A stretch of DNA of 64,000 bases, from the NCBI RefSeq assembly GCF_002807685.1, contig NZ_PEAX01000007.1, positions 62,001 to 126,000 of the forward strand. Reading direction: 5' to 3'. A program made the translations under genes and the position numbers. This document shows, one piece after another, positions 47,052-56,275 of the stretch. Under the pieces are notes generated by a model. The model ran no database searches. It saw only the letters and a list, made by a program, of their open reading frames with translations, and had not been told where the DNA came from. The DNA comes from Neoalteromonas flava (GTDB lineage Bacteria > Pseudomonadota > Gammaproteobacteria > Enterobacterales > Alteromonadaceae). The first letter of the stretch is position 1. Each line of letters opens with the position of its first letter.

Positions 47052-47972
47052 CTATTCCTCGTCGCTTGGTTCTGGCAGATCCAGATACAGCGTTAAATAT
47101 TGTTCTTCCCGAAGTACGGTCAATTGCAATGATTCAGCAGTTTGTAATTCACCCATGGCTTCTCGCGCCTGTTGCGGGTCGGTCACATCCAACCCATTGA
47201 TTTCGGTGATCACATCTCCAGCGGTCAAACCTGCAGCTTCAAACAGTGCTGGATTTTTGCCTGGTTGAACTCGATATCCTAGCAGTTCTCCATTGGCTTG
47301 CGCCGGAGAAATCGACAGGAAGTCGGTAAATTTGGTTGGTTGGGAGCGCAATTGCTGGGTTGCTGCTACGGCATCGTCAGACAATGCTGGTCGGGGCGTT
47401 GAAGAGCGCGCAGAACTGGTTGCCGGGCGAGCGGCTACCTGACTTTTATGCTTATTGGCCTCATCATAGTCAATACCGTCAAGCATTAAGGTTTCGTTGC
47501 GCGGCCCATTGCGAATGATCACGCGATCACTGAAAACTTCACGTAAGGTCGCATTAGTGCCGTCGATTTTATCACCAATACCATAGGTTTGCTGGGCATT
47601 GCGATGTTCAATGATGGCTGCGCCCGCATCCGCCTCAGTGCTAGCTACCACTCCGGTCAACACTAGACTTAGTGAGGTTTCTGGCGCATCAGTTATGGTT
47701 TCCTGAGGTTGTGTCTGAACCTCTGGGTTAAACCGCCCGAATAAGTCTAACTGCTTTATGCGATTCACATTGATGCGCGAACTGCTTGTGACGTTACTTG
47801 AGATAGGCTCGGCTACAGTATTAGTTTGCCCGCCGTTAGGAGCAGGTATCACGCGCCATGTAAGCTCGGCCATGAAAGCCAATAGATATAACGCTAACAA
47901 CACCACGACGACCATGCGGATCGATGTTTGGCGTTGTTGGACAAACTGTGTGGCTGATTGCAGTGTTGGCAT
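47052..47972 (-). CDS. gspC: Type II secretion protein GspC
   Basis: 306 residues: membrane helix near 18-38, a homology-region domain and a C-terminal PDZ domain (about 220-298: PALFEAAGLTAGDVITEING). It connects the inner platform to the secretin. First gene of the operon; the promoter must be in the 193-base gap before hslR (47973-48165). Confidence 0.95.
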   Translation of the reverse strand: MPTLQSATQFVQQRQTSIRMVVVVLLALYLLAFMAELTWRVIPAPNGGQTNTVAEPISSNVTSSSRINVNRIKQLDLFGRFNPEVQTQPQETITDAPETSLSLVLTGVVASTEADAGAAIIEHRNAQQTYGIGDKIDGTNATLREVFSDRVIIRNGPRNETLMLDGIDYDEANKHKSQVAARPATSSARSSTPRPALSDDAVAATQQLRSQPTKFTDFLSISPAQANGELLGYRVQPGKNPALFEAAGLTAGDVITEINGLDVTDPQQAREAMGELQTAESLQLTVLREEQYLTLYLDLPEPSDEE

Positions 47973-48165
47973 TTGATATTATTTTTATTCGGTTAACTCG
48001 CAGCTCTCGAAAGAGCCAAAAAGGTTACTACGGCAGCATTAACGCTAAGTTTCGTTCTTGAGTAATTAATAACGCGCCCCATAATAGCCTAGTCTAGGTC
48101 GCGGTCACAACTCTAATGCGAGGGTATGAAACATTTATGACGATAATTAAGGCAATTTAGTTCCA

Positions 48166-48555
48166 ATGGCAGAAATAAACAGTGCAGTACGCTTAGATAA
48201 ATGGCTGTGGGCTGCGCGTTTTTTTAAAACCCGAGCACTCGCTAGAGATGCTGTGCAAGCAGGTAAAGTGCATTACAATGGGCAGCGCAGCAAACCGGGC
48301 AAAACGGTTGAGTTAGGAGCTATGGTGCGGGTGCCCGCGGGGTATGATGTTAAAGAAGTAGAAATTATCGAGATCTTTGATAAACGCAGAGCCGCTCAGT
48401 TAGCACAAAAGATGTATCGTGAGACAGCACCCAGTATGTTGAAGCGCCAACAAAATGCAGAAGCTCGAAAAGCACAGGCGTTTCACAATCCGCACCCCGA
48501 TCAGCGCCCAGACAAAAAGCAACGCCGACAACTGATCCGAATTAAGCACCAGTAA
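48166..48555 (+). CDS. hslR: Ribosome-associated heat shock protein Hsp15
   Basis: 129 residues with an S4 RNA-binding domain (VRLDKWLWAARFFKTRALAR) and a basic Lys/Arg-rich C-terminus. Hsp15 recycles 50S subunits carrying stalled nascent chains. Followed by hslO after 34 bases, the classic pair. Confidence 0.95.
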   Translation: MAEINSAVRLDKWLWAARFFKTRALARDAVQAGKVHYNGQRSKPGKTVELGAMVRVPAGYDVKEVEIIEIFDKRRAAQLAQKMYRETAPSMLKRQQNAEARKAQAFHNPHPDQRPDKKQRRQLIRIKHQ

Positions 48556-48589
48556 TCGAGCGTAGATGTATTAAAACGATGGATCCATT

Positions 48590-49489
48590 ATGAATAAAGA
48601 CCAATTACAACGTTACGTTTTCCCAAACGCGCATGTACGTGGAGAGCTGGTGCAACTTCAGGATAGTTTCAGTGAGTTATTAGCCTCGCACGATTATCCA
48701 GACCCAGTGAAGAAACTGTTGGGTGACATGTTAAGCGCGGCAACATTACTCACTGCCACATTGAAATTTAAAGGTGAAATTAGCTTACAAATTCAAAGTG
48801 AAGGCAAAATACGCTATGCCGTAGTCGATGCGACGCATGATCAAAAAGTAAGAGGTATCGCGCGCTGGGACGATACCGATAGCAGTTGGCCAGTGGCATT
48901 TAGCGGGTTGTTTCGCAAAGGTGTGCTCGCGATTACCATTACGCCGGAAAAGGGGGAGCGTTATCAAGGGTTGGTTGGGCTTGACCAGGATTCACTTGCG
49001 GCTTGTATCCAAAACTATTTTGAACAGTCTGAACAATTGCCCACTCGAGTTGCGTTGTTTACAGAAACATCGTCTACAACATCGAGAACGGCAGGACTGC
49101 TATTGCAAGTACTACCACAAAGCAGTGCGGCAACATCTGTACAAGATCATGCGACTTTCAATGAGCTCGCCATGTTGACAGACACAATGACAGCAGAAGA
49201 AATATTGTCGTTAGAAGCCAATACATTATTGCACCGTTTGTATCACGAGCATGATGTGGAATTATACCCAGCCCACGATGTTCAGTTTGCTTGCACCTGT
49301 TCACGTGAACGTAGTGCCGAAGCATTAAAAAACATTGATAAGGCCGAGCTGCTTTCAATTATTGCCGAGGAGGGAGTTATTGCCATGGATTGCCAGTATT
49401 GCCACACTAAGTATGAATTTGATGGCATGGATGTGGAAAGTATTCATGCCGGGTTTGCTAATGCAACGTCAAACAATACACAGCAATAG
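48590..49489 (+). CDS. hslO: Redox-regulated chaperone Hsp33
   Basis: 299 residues. The C-terminal redox switch is intact: CTC (CxC) near residue 228 and CQYC (CxxC) about 30 residues on, holding zinc when reduced and forming disulphides under oxidative stress to activate the holdase. N-terminal LQRYVF and YRGLVGLD-like segments are family-typical. Confidence 0.97.
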   Translation: MNKDQLQRYVFPNAHVRGELVQLQDSFSELLASHDYPDPVKKLLGDMLSAATLLTATLKFKGEISLQIQSEGKIRYAVVDATHDQKVRGIARWDDTDSSWPVAFSGLFRKGVLAITITPEKGERYQGLVGLDQDSLAACIQNYFEQSEQLPTRVALFTETSSTTSRTAGLLLQVLPQSSAATSVQDHATFNELAMLTDTMTAEEILSLEANTLLHRLYHEHDVELYPAHDVQFACTCSRERSAEALKNIDKAELLSIIAEEGVIAMDCQYCHTKYEFDGMDVESIHAGFANATSNNTQQ

Positions 49490-50061
49490 TGAGTGGCCGA
49501 AACAGCGCGCCCACGCTCCTTATTGCTGCTGATATTTTTGGTGCGACGCCCGCGCTTCATGCGCTGGCAAATAAGCTAGGCCAAGGTGTATCTGTTATTG
49601 ATGCATACGAGGGCGATGCTCCTCCATTTGAGAATGAGTCAGCAGCTTACGAATTTTTTTGTCAGCAATCATCAGTGCATGATTATGCGACGAAAATTTA
49701 CTACGAAATCTTACAAAATACCGAGCTCAAGCATGTAATCGGTTTTAGTGTCGGGGCATCGGCACTGTGGCAATGCTTAACGCAACACCCTGAAACCCCA
49801 GTGACACGCTTTTTCGCTTTTTATGGCGGTCAAGTTCGGCATTTACTACCGGATGCGCCACGAGTACCTATCGATTGGTTTTCTGCCAGCGATGAGACGC
49901 ATTTTGATGTCGCTAGATTGAATGCACGATTACAGCAATTGCCTAATGTTCAGGTACATAAAACCGACTACTTACATGGCTTTATGAATCAGCACTCTAT
50001 GCATTTTGATAGCGTGGGCTATACCCAATATTTGCAGCTTATGGTTGAGCAACTGAAGTAA
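49489..50061 (+). CDS. Alpha/beta hydrolase, dienelactone-hydrolase-like
   Basis: 190 residues. LIAADIFGATPALHALANKL opens the fold and HVIGFSVGASALWQC has a G-F-S-V-G nucleophile elbow; FYGGQVR, then D in ASDETHFD and H in DYLHGFMN, complete a plausible triad. The GTG start overlaps the hslO stop by one base (TAGTG). Substrate unknown; the link to hslO is by coupling only. Confidence 0.82.
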   Translation: MSGRNSAPTLLIAADIFGATPALHALANKLGQGVSVIDAYEGDAPPFENESAAYEFFCQQSSVHDYATKIYYEILQNTELKHVIGFSVGASALWQCLTQHPETPVTRFFAFYGGQVRHLLPDAPRVPIDWFSASDETHFDVARLNARLQQLPNVQVHKTDYLHGFMNQHSMHFDSVGYTQYLQLMVEQLK

Positions 50062-50073
50062 CTCCTGTTGGCT

Positions 50074-50088
50074 TGTAATAAAATTACA
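50074..50088. promoter_or_regulatory. Putative HexR operator upstream of pckA
   Basis: TGTAATAAAATTACA is a perfect inverted repeat (arms TGTAAT/ATTACA, AAA spacer) and matches the HexR-type motif TGTAAT-N3-ATTACA known from Shewanella and related bacteria, where pckA is a reported target. A further half-site TTGTAAT is at 50095-50101. The site is about 240 bases before the pckA ATG. Binding is inference. Confidence 0.65.
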
Positions 50089-50327
50089 AAATTGTTGTAA
50101 TTGATTCGGGTTTTACTCCTCCTTTCGCAGCTATTACACATCAGAAAATCAATGCGGTGAATAGCTATCTAGATATCGTGAATAGCGAGTATGTCTTTTA
50201 TCTATTGGGTTGTGCGCTGACTGATCAGTTAAACTTGCAGTCTGCGGCAAAGCTCTGTATTGTCGCGCCCGAAAAGCGCATCTGGTTGTAAGTTGTGCTG
50301 AAAGTTTACAATTTTGGAGCCCCCATT

Positions 50328-51914
50328 ATGAACGCTGCCGTCGAAGCATCAAAACTCAACAGCCAAGCTGTAACCGAACAAGCACCTACCATTTATCATA
50401 ATCTGTCACATGCTGAGCTGATTGAACATGCGATCCGTCGTGGCGAAGGTCGTTTGGCTGAGAATGGTGCTCTGGTTGTCGAAACGGGGGCGCGAACAGG
50501 CCGCTCACCGGCTGACCGTTTTATTGTTAATGAGCCATCGACACAGGCAGAAATTGAATGGGGCAAAGTAAACCGAGAATTTCCAGCCGAGGCCTTTGCT
50601 GCACTTTGGGACCGGGTAGAAAGCTTTATTGCTGAACGCGAGCACTTTCACTCACTTATGCAGGTTGGCGCTTGTGAAGATTTCGGTCTACCGGTCAGCG
50701 TGCGCACTGAAACCGCGTGGCAACACTTGTTCGCTCGCAACATGTTCATTCCATCACAAGATGCGCATCGCGCCGACAAGCCGGTATGGCAAATTTTAAA
50801 CTGCCCGGGCTTCGAATGTGTTCCTGAGCGAGATGGAACTAACAGTGACGGCGTGGTAATTATCAATTTTGCGGAACGTAAAGTATTACTTGCCGGCATG
50901 CGCTATGCCGGTGAAATGAAGAAAGCTATGTTCTCTGTGCAAAACTTCTTATTACCAGCAGCTGAAGTGCTGCCCATGCACTGCTCAGCGAATGTGGGCG
51001 AAGCAGGCGATGTAACACTTTTCTTTGGCTTGTCTGGTACGGGTAAAACTACGCTGTCGGCTGATCCAAAACGTTTCTTGATTGGTGATGATGAGCACGG
51101 CTGGGGCGTTGGTAGCGTATTTAATTTTGAAGGCGGCTGCTATGCAAAATGCATTAACTTGTCGCAAAAAAACGAGCCGGTTATCTGGGATGCAATCAAG
51201 TATGGTGCGATCCTAGAAAACGTAGTTTTAGATGATGCGCGTAAGCCTGATTATGATGATGTGTCTTTGACCCAGAATTCACGAGCGGCATACCCGCTAA
51301 CGCATATTAATAAACGGATAGAAGCTAACCGTGCCGGCGAGCCACGCGCGATTGTCTTTCTTACCTGCGATGTGAGTGGTGTTTTACCGCCAGTATCGAT
51401 TCTGGATGAGCAAGCAGCGGCGTATCACTTCTTAAGTGGTTACACAGCGAAAGTTGGCTCAACTGAGATTGGCTCAACCGCAGATATCGAATCTACTTTT
51501 TCTACATGCTTTGGTGCGCCGTTCTTTCCGCGTCCCGCGCGTGTGTATGCTGAATTGTTGATCAAGCGTATCCGCGAGTTTGGTACCAAAGTTTACTTGG
51601 TGAATACCGGTTGGACGGGCGGCCCATACGGGCAAGGCAAACGTTTTGATATTCCAACCACACGTGCTGTTATTGACGCCATTGTAAATGACACGTTAGA
51701 TGTGGCTGACACTACGTTGATCGATGGTTTGAATTTGCGTGTGCCAAATACTGTTGAGGGTGTTGCAACTGAGTTGTTGGTGCCACAAAAGACTTGGCAG
51801 GACCCAACGGCATACATCGCTTATATGGATAAGCTAATCGGTGAGTTCAATCAAAACTTCGCTAAATACGATGTTGACCAAGCTATCGTTGATGCAGGCC
51901 CCAAGAAAGCCTAA
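50328..51914 (+). CDS. pckA: Phosphoenolpyruvate carboxykinase (ATP)
   Basis: 528 residues from ATG 50328, with GGAG about 10 bases upstream; a GTG 11 codons earlier lacks one. The kinase P-loop [14 protein letters not shown], the Asp-rich LIGDDEHGW site for Mn/Mg and the substrate Arg region ([10 protein letters not shown]) are present. Converts oxaloacetate plus ATP to PEP, the entry step of gluconeogenesis. The 266-base leader has a HexR-like site and a 9-bp direct repeat. Terminator follows. Confidence 0.97.
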   Translation: MNAAVEASKLNSQAVTEQAPTIYHNLSHAELIEHAIRRGEGRLAENGALVVETGARTGRSPADRFIVNEPSTQAEIEWGKVNREFPAEAFAALWDRVESFIAEREHFHSLMQVGACEDFGLPVSVRTETAWQHLFARNMFIPSQDAHRADKPVWQILNCPGFECVPERDGTNSDGVVIINFAERKVLLAGMRYAGEMKKAMFSVQNFLLPAAEVLPMHCSANVGEAGDVTLFFGLSGTGKTTLSADPKRFLIGDDEHGWGVGSVFNFEGGCYAKCINLSQKNEPVIWDAIKYGAILENVVLDDARKPDYDDVSLTQNSRAAYPLTHINKRIEANRAGEPRAIVFLTCDVSGVLPPVSILDEQAAAYHFLSGYTAKVGSTEIGSTADIESTFSTCFGAPFFPRPARVYAELLIKRIREFGTKVYLVNTGWTGGPYGQGKRFDIPTTRAVIDAIVNDTLDVADTTLIDGLNLRVPNTVEGVATELLVPQKTWQDPTAYIAYMDKLIGEFNQNFAKYDVDQAIVDAGPKKA

Positions 51915-51933
51915 GTTTTGAAGTCATAATTGC

Positions 51934-51965
51934 GCCCGGTAACGTAGAGTTAACCGGGCTTTTTT
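51934..51965 (+). terminator. Intrinsic terminator of pckA
   Basis: GCCCGGT (51934-51940) pairs with ACCGGGC (51953-51959), followed by a six-T run from 51960. The inner bases (AAC/GTTAA) can extend the stem. It starts 20 bases after the pckA stop. Confidence 0.85.
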
Positions 51966-51982
51966 ATGTGAAGTAATAGAAC

Positions 51983-52567
51983 TTAACAGTGCAACGGTGT
52001 ATTTGTTTTCGTGATGCCTATCAAAAGGCCCGTGTCAGAGAAGGCGAGTTCCACAAAGTCGCCCTGATGGGCGTCTAATGCTAGGGCATTGTTTGCGGCC
52101 AATTCCGCCAGCAGCAATGAACTGATTTGCAGAGACTTGTTATCACACATTTTGACTTCCCACCCCGCCTCAGAATAAGCCAGCTGCGCGACCTGTTTAT
52201 GGTGAATGGCGGTGGTTAATTGACGCTGCGCTAGCCTATTGGTGGCTTGGCGATAATCCTCATTGAGGGTTTCCCTAATGCTGTGTGGTACAGTTGATAG
52301 CCGCGTAATTTCAACCACTGTTTCTTCTCGCTTGAACTCGCCCCTGTCAGACATTGTATAGTTGACCAATATACCCAGCATAACTATACAGGCAAACCCA
52401 GTTGCCAGAGACAATTGGCGGCCAAAATTCCACCACACAGTTTCCGGATTTGCCGTCCGCTCCTTTGCATGTTTCAAGGCTACGCGACGGATAGAATCTG
52501 GTGTTTCAATCTGCAGTTTGCGTTGACGGTATAGCGAGGTTAGCTTGTCGTCTTGTGGATTATCCAT
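51983..52567 (-). CDS. Probable anti-sigma factor (membrane), partner of the ECF sigma
   Basis: 194 residues from ATG 52567 with GGAG 7 bases upstream. Short cytoplasmic region (1-50), one membrane helix (about 57-76, TGFACIVMLGILVNYTM) and a periplasmic domain of 115 residues with a Cys pair (MCDNK and terminal LHC). Architecture and position just downstream of, and overlapping by 8 bases, an ECF sigma gene fit an anti-sigma factor, but no recognised zinc anti-sigma motif is visible, so this is inference. Confidence 0.66.
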   Translation of the reverse strand: MDNPQDDKLTSLYRQRKLQIETPDSIRRVALKHAKERTANPETVWWNFGRQLSLATGFACIVMLGILVNYTMSDRGEFKREETVVEITRLSTVPHSIRETLNEDYRQATNRLAQRQLTTAIHHKQVAQLAYSEAGWEVKMCDNKSLQISSLLLAELAANNALALDAHQGDFVELAFSDTGLLIGITKTNTPLHC

Positions 52568-53135
52568 CGCTATCTCCAAAATCTGTTGTATCGGTCATAT
52601 GTTGACAAAGTTTTTGTTTTGCATAACGCAGTCTGCTCTTTACCGTTTCTCTTGAACAGTGGGTTATTGCCGCAATTTCCTCTAGAGAAAAGCCTTCTTG
52701 TTGTAAACAGAACGCCTCTTTCTGAGCAAACGGCAGAGAATTCAACAATTGATTAAATAGGACTAATTCGTCAGTCCGATCAATATTGATATCAGCGCTC
52801 TCAGCATCGCTAAATGACTGTGAGGTGAGCTTTGCATCGCGCCGTAACTCGTCGAGTAATAACCGCCGACCAATAGTAAACAGCCAAGATTTAAATTGTC
52901 CATTGGGTTGATAAAGATGACTTTTCTCAATGACTTTGAGCCAAACTTGCTGCGCTATGTCTTCGGCCTTTGCGGGGTCTGAAAGCGTTAATAAGAAATG
53001 GTAAAGATCGTCTCCACAATTTTCGTACAACTGAGCCAGCAGCTGCCGTTGACGATCTCTCGCATACTGCTGCATCAGTTGTTCATTGCTGACTGATTTG
53101 CTAAACCAGCCTCTGATTGCAATTGATAGACTCAT
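52560..53135 (-). CDS. ECF-type RNA polymerase sigma factor
   Basis: 191 residues. Region 2 (LTLSDPAKAEDIAQQVWLKV, with LFTIGRRLLLDELRR) and region 4 (SLEEIAAITHCSRETVKSRL) are clear. It selects promoters for an unknown regulon. It follows the tonB-like gene by 8 bases and overlaps the putative anti-sigma gene. Confidence 0.92.
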   Translation of the reverse strand: MSLSIAIRGWFSKSVSNEQLMQQYARDRQRQLLAQLYENCGDDLYHFLLTLSDPAKAEDIAQQVWLKVIEKSHLYQPNGQFKSWLFTIGRRLLLDELRRDAKLTSQSFSDAESADINIDRTDELVLFNQLLNSLPFAQKEAFCLQQEGFSLEEIAAITHCSRETVKSRLRYAKQKLCQHMTDTTDFGDSDG

Positions 53136-53143
53136 CCACTTCC

Positions 53144-53791
53144 TTATTGATTATCTAAAGTAAATTCTAGCACAACGGTCAACCCTGCCTGATAAACGGT
53201 GACACCATTTTCTTTGCGAGGTTGGTACTTCCAACGAGTCAGCGCTTGCTTAGCTGCTTTGTCAAAACGACGCTTGGGCTGAGCATCTATTACATCAACA
53301 TTTGTCACTGAACCAGTATGATCAACGTCGTAACTTAGCTTGACCCAGCCTTCTATACCATCTCTGGCAGCATCCGCCGGATACTTTGGATCCGCCCTTA
53401 CGATGGGGCGTAGCTCTGAGTCCATTTTACCAAAAGTATCAGGCCCGCTTATTTTGACACCTGGCGCAGTCGGAATATTAACCGTAAAGTGAGAGCCATT
53501 TGGTGCAATAGGATCTTCTGGTACTTCCCGCGGTAATTCTGGGAGTTTCTGTACCTTGGGGGGCGGCTCAACTCTAGTATTTTCAATCAGTGTTTCATCG
53601 GGCGCTTGGAAAACCGGATCGATGATAACAGGTGTAGCTTGACTTACAGTGGGACGGCCTTCCTGTTTGGTCATTAGATGCATTAATACAAAAAGTCCAT
53701 ATGTAAACGCGCTAGCGATTACCATTGATAGTAAGGTTCGGGTTGAAATTCTAATTAGCGACTCAGGATATAATGTGGCGACTTGATTCAT
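53144..53791 (-). CDS. TonB family protein
   Basis: 215 residues: N-terminal membrane helix (about 20-40), a Pro/Glu-rich linker (VEPPPKVQKLPELPREVP) and a TonB C-terminal domain with PKYPADAARDGIEGWVKLSY and RWKYQP. It couples inner-membrane energy to outer-membrane receptors, or acts as a signalling TonB. No exbB, exbD or receptor gene is beside it; being followed by a sigma/anti-sigma pair is unusual. Confidence 0.88.
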   Translation of the reverse strand: MNQVATLYPESLIRISTRTLLSMVIASAFTYGLFVLMHLMTKQEGRPTVSQATPVIIDPVFQAPDETLIENTRVEPPPKVQKLPELPREVPEDPIAPNGSHFTVNIPTAPGVKISGPDTFGKMDSELRPIVRADPKYPADAARDGIEGWVKLSYDVDHTGSVTNVDVIDAQPKRRFDKAAKQALTRWKYQPRKENGVTVYQAGLTVVLEFTLDNQ

Positions 53792-54065
53792 AATATTTCC
53801 TCTTTTTCTACACTAACGAATAAGAGGAAAGAAAGGGGTTAAGGGATTTGGTTACAACAGAAAAACCACTTTCCCTTGGTTGTTATTTCTCTGATTAATC
53901 AAGTAAGAACAGGAATTACTGTTTTCTACTCGAATTTTTTTGTGCTCTTGGGACATAGGTATAAACAGAACAATGTAGGTGTGAATTAGCGTCCATTTTT
54001 TCTGATGCGCGACGGTTCAGTTCAAATCCCTTTGCAATGCTTAGGGAGTGATTGGGGTTCAGAGC
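53792..54065. other. Intergenic region upstream of the tonB-sigma operon
   Basis: 274 bases between the 54066-54863 gene and the tonB start. It should hold the promoter for the minus-strand tonB operon. A weak imperfect hairpin (about 53855-53895, AGAAAAACCA with TGGTTGTTATTTCT) is the only structure I see; no gene. Confidence 0.45.
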
Positions 54066-54863
54066 CTAGATGATGAAAACAAATTGATTATAAATAAACG
54101 AATCATTGTCAAAATTAAATTCATAGTTATGCGGACTGGTGGTGTTTAATTTCTCGCCGCGCTCAATTAAAAGCTTCATAACGTTTATGTATACATTCAT
54201 CCATGTGCGCGGCACTTGCTCCTTCGCAACTATCTCACAGACAAGTTGCTTGCACACTAAACTGTCAATTTGAACAGCACCAGAAGCAACATCCTGCTGA
54301 GTGTTAAATAACATATATAAGTCTTGCTGCATTTGCATAGCCCATATTTCGTCATCAAGCTCGGATTGACGGGCATTCGATTCTGTCAGAAAAGGGTTCT
54401 CATTGATCACCTTGGTTGCAATAAAATCCCTCGCTTCTGTGTCCTTTAGATTTGAAATTAATTCAAACAGCTCTTCTTTACGGGCAGATTGCCATTCGCT
54501 AAAAACTTGGCTGTCATGATCGTCAATGCTTGCCGATTTCGAGTCAAGAGATGGCAAAGCAGTCTGGTTTTGCGGTATGGATGAACGAACAGGGTTGGGG
54601 CTACTATCTAGATCTGGAGCAGCTAAATTTGTTGCTGGAGAAGACTGAGTATTAGGAAGTTTTACTTTATTTTTCGAATCAACGTTACCAGCAGCGTTTA
54701 TTGCAAGAGAAGTATCTTCATTTACCCTCTTAATTTCTGTCAGTGGAGTATTGGTACCGAGTCCACCTGACATAGTCGAATCTGATGATGGTTTTATCTG
54801 AGACAAGCCATAGCCGACTAAAATACCAAAAACAAATATCCCAATATTGCGCAATAGATTCAT
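54066..54863 (-). CDS. Membrane-anchored protein, function unknown
   Basis: 265 residues: one N-terminal membrane helix (about 5-22), a 90-residue low-complexity Ser/Asn/Pro linker and a helical C-terminal domain (about 120-265) with two Cys close together (LVCKQLVCEIV). Topology suggests a periplasmic protein. No family recognised. Confidence 0.7.
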   Translation of the reverse strand: MNLLRNIGIFVFGILVGYGLSQIKPSSDSTMSGGLGTNTPLTEIKRVNEDTSLAINAAGNVDSKNKVKLPNTQSSPATNLAAPDLDSSPNPVRSSIPQNQTALPSLDSKSASIDDHDSQVFSEWQSARKEELFELISNLKDTEARDFIATKVINENPFLTESNARQSELDDEIWAMQMQQDLYMLFNTQQDVASGAVQIDSLVCKQLVCEIVAKEQVPRTWMNVYINVMKLLIERGEKLNTTSPHNYEFNFDNDSFIYNQFVFII

Positions 54864-54967
54864 TGCTTAAATTCCTTTTTAACTTAAAACATGTACATGA
54901 AAAGTATATTAATGATGCATTGGTTCAGGTTTTTGGGCAATAGACGTTGTAAAGCAACTAGCTAATG

Positions 54968-56188
54968 TTAAATAGCGATTTTATTTTCGAAGAAGTTTTT
55001 GAAGTCCAGTTTATAGTCACTGGCAAGTACTGCTTTTTCAATATCGAGGCGATATTCAATTTTCGACAAATTTATGTCTTTGGGGGCGAGATAATGCTTG
55101 CCGCGTAGTGAATAGAATACTTTTACAATAGGCTTAAGTGGGGCGTCTTCATTATGCTTAACCACCATTGCGATAGTCTCATCTGAAAGTTTTACCAGGC
55201 TACCGACTGGGTAAATACCAATACACTTAATAAATTTTTGGACAAGCTCCCGATCGTATTTGTGCGGGGTGTCTTTGAGTAAAATTTGCAGTGCTTTTTG
55301 ACTCGGCATACCGGCTTTATAGCAACGGTCAGCGGTCAGCGCATCGTATACATCCACAATCGCGATCATACGACCATAAAAACTGATTTCATCATCACGC
55401 GCTCCCTCTGGGTAGCCATAGCCGTCCAATCGTTCGTGGTGTTCACCCACAGTTCTGATCATGCGCTCTGGAATGTCCATCTCTTGCAAGGCTTCAATCC
55501 CATAAACAACATGATCGCGCATGATGTTCATTTCTTGATCAGTAAGCCGACCTGGCTTGTGCAAAATCTTATCAGGTATGCGGATTTTACCGATATCATG
55601 TAAGAAACCTGACAAGGCTAACTCTTGCACTTCTTCTTCTTTGAGGCCGATATACTGGGCAAAATTCGCTAGCAGAATAGCTACGTTCAACGAATGCTCT
55701 AGCAAATAGTCGTCTTTTTCTCGAATCTTCGTTAAGCAAAGCAGGGCATTCGGATTTCGGTCGATAGAGCCAACCAGGTTCTTAGTAAATTCCTCAGGTA
55801 CCGCGATATCCATCGGTAAACCCTTTGCTACAGAATTAAGTAGAACCTTTTGGACGGATTTACCTTTTTTATGCAGCTTGTTAGCAACAGCTACCTCGCG
55901 ATCAAAGCTGACTTCACGCTTCTGCGTTACTTCTTCTTTTACTGGTTCTTCAACTTCCGTAGCTTCTGGCTCTTGTGGGCTTTCGGCTTCATCTGGAATA
56001 AATTGTTTGGATGGGTCGATAAGAACTGAGAGAACACCGCGCTTTTTCAATGAGGCGACAATGGCGCGTTTGGTGACTTTACCTCTGCTGGCCACCTGCA
56101 GATTGCCTTTTTGCTCGGCAATACTATCAACAAACATACCTGGTTTCAGGTCGTTGATTGAGATTTTGGTAAGCTTGGTGTCAGACAT
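54968..56188 (-). CDS. HD-GYP cyclic-di-GMP phosphodiesterase with DUF3391
   Basis: 406 residues. N-terminal DUF3391-like domain (1-80), an acidic linker (EAESPQEPEATEVEEPVKEE) and an HD-GYP domain from about 150: HSLNVAILL, FLHDIGKIRIPDKIL (HD), HHERLDGYGYPEG (GYP). It hydrolyses cyclic-di-GMP. Cytosolic, no membrane helix. Counterpart to the GGDEF protein at 23978-25867. Confidence 0.94.
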   Translation of the reverse strand: MSDTKLTKISINDLKPGMFVDSIAEQKGNLQVASRGKVTKRAIVASLKKRGVLSVLIDPSKQFIPDEAESPQEPEATEVEEPVKEEVTQKREVSFDREVAVANKLHKKGKSVQKVLLNSVAKGLPMDIAVPEEFTKNLVGSIDRNPNALLCLTKIREKDDYLLEHSLNVAILLANFAQYIGLKEEEVQELALSGFLHDIGKIRIPDKILHKPGRLTDQEMNIMRDHVVYGIEALQEMDIPERMIRTVGEHHERLDGYGYPEGARDDEISFYGRMIAIVDVYDALTADRCYKAGMPSQKALQILLKDTPHKYDRELVQKFIKCIGIYPVGSLVKLSDETIAMVVKHNEDAPLKPIVKVFYSLRGKHYLAPKDINLSKIEYRLDIEKAVLASDYKLDFKNFFENKIAI

Positions 56189-56275
56189 CGGGTTGTTAAT
56201 ACTGGGTAATATGTTGAAGGTAAATCAAACTGCACGATGAAACAAGTAATTGCATGTTAAAAGTCATTGAGGTGA

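Noticed and set aside
50220-50229. ACTGATCAGT palindrome in the pckA leader
   Set aside because: Ten-base palindromes around GATC occur by chance and no known operator matches.
54066-56188. Possible defence or mobile element among unknown genes in 52-56.6 kb
   Set aside because: All genes read as envelope, signalling or repair genes; no nuclease, integrase, toxin pair or flanking repeats are visible.
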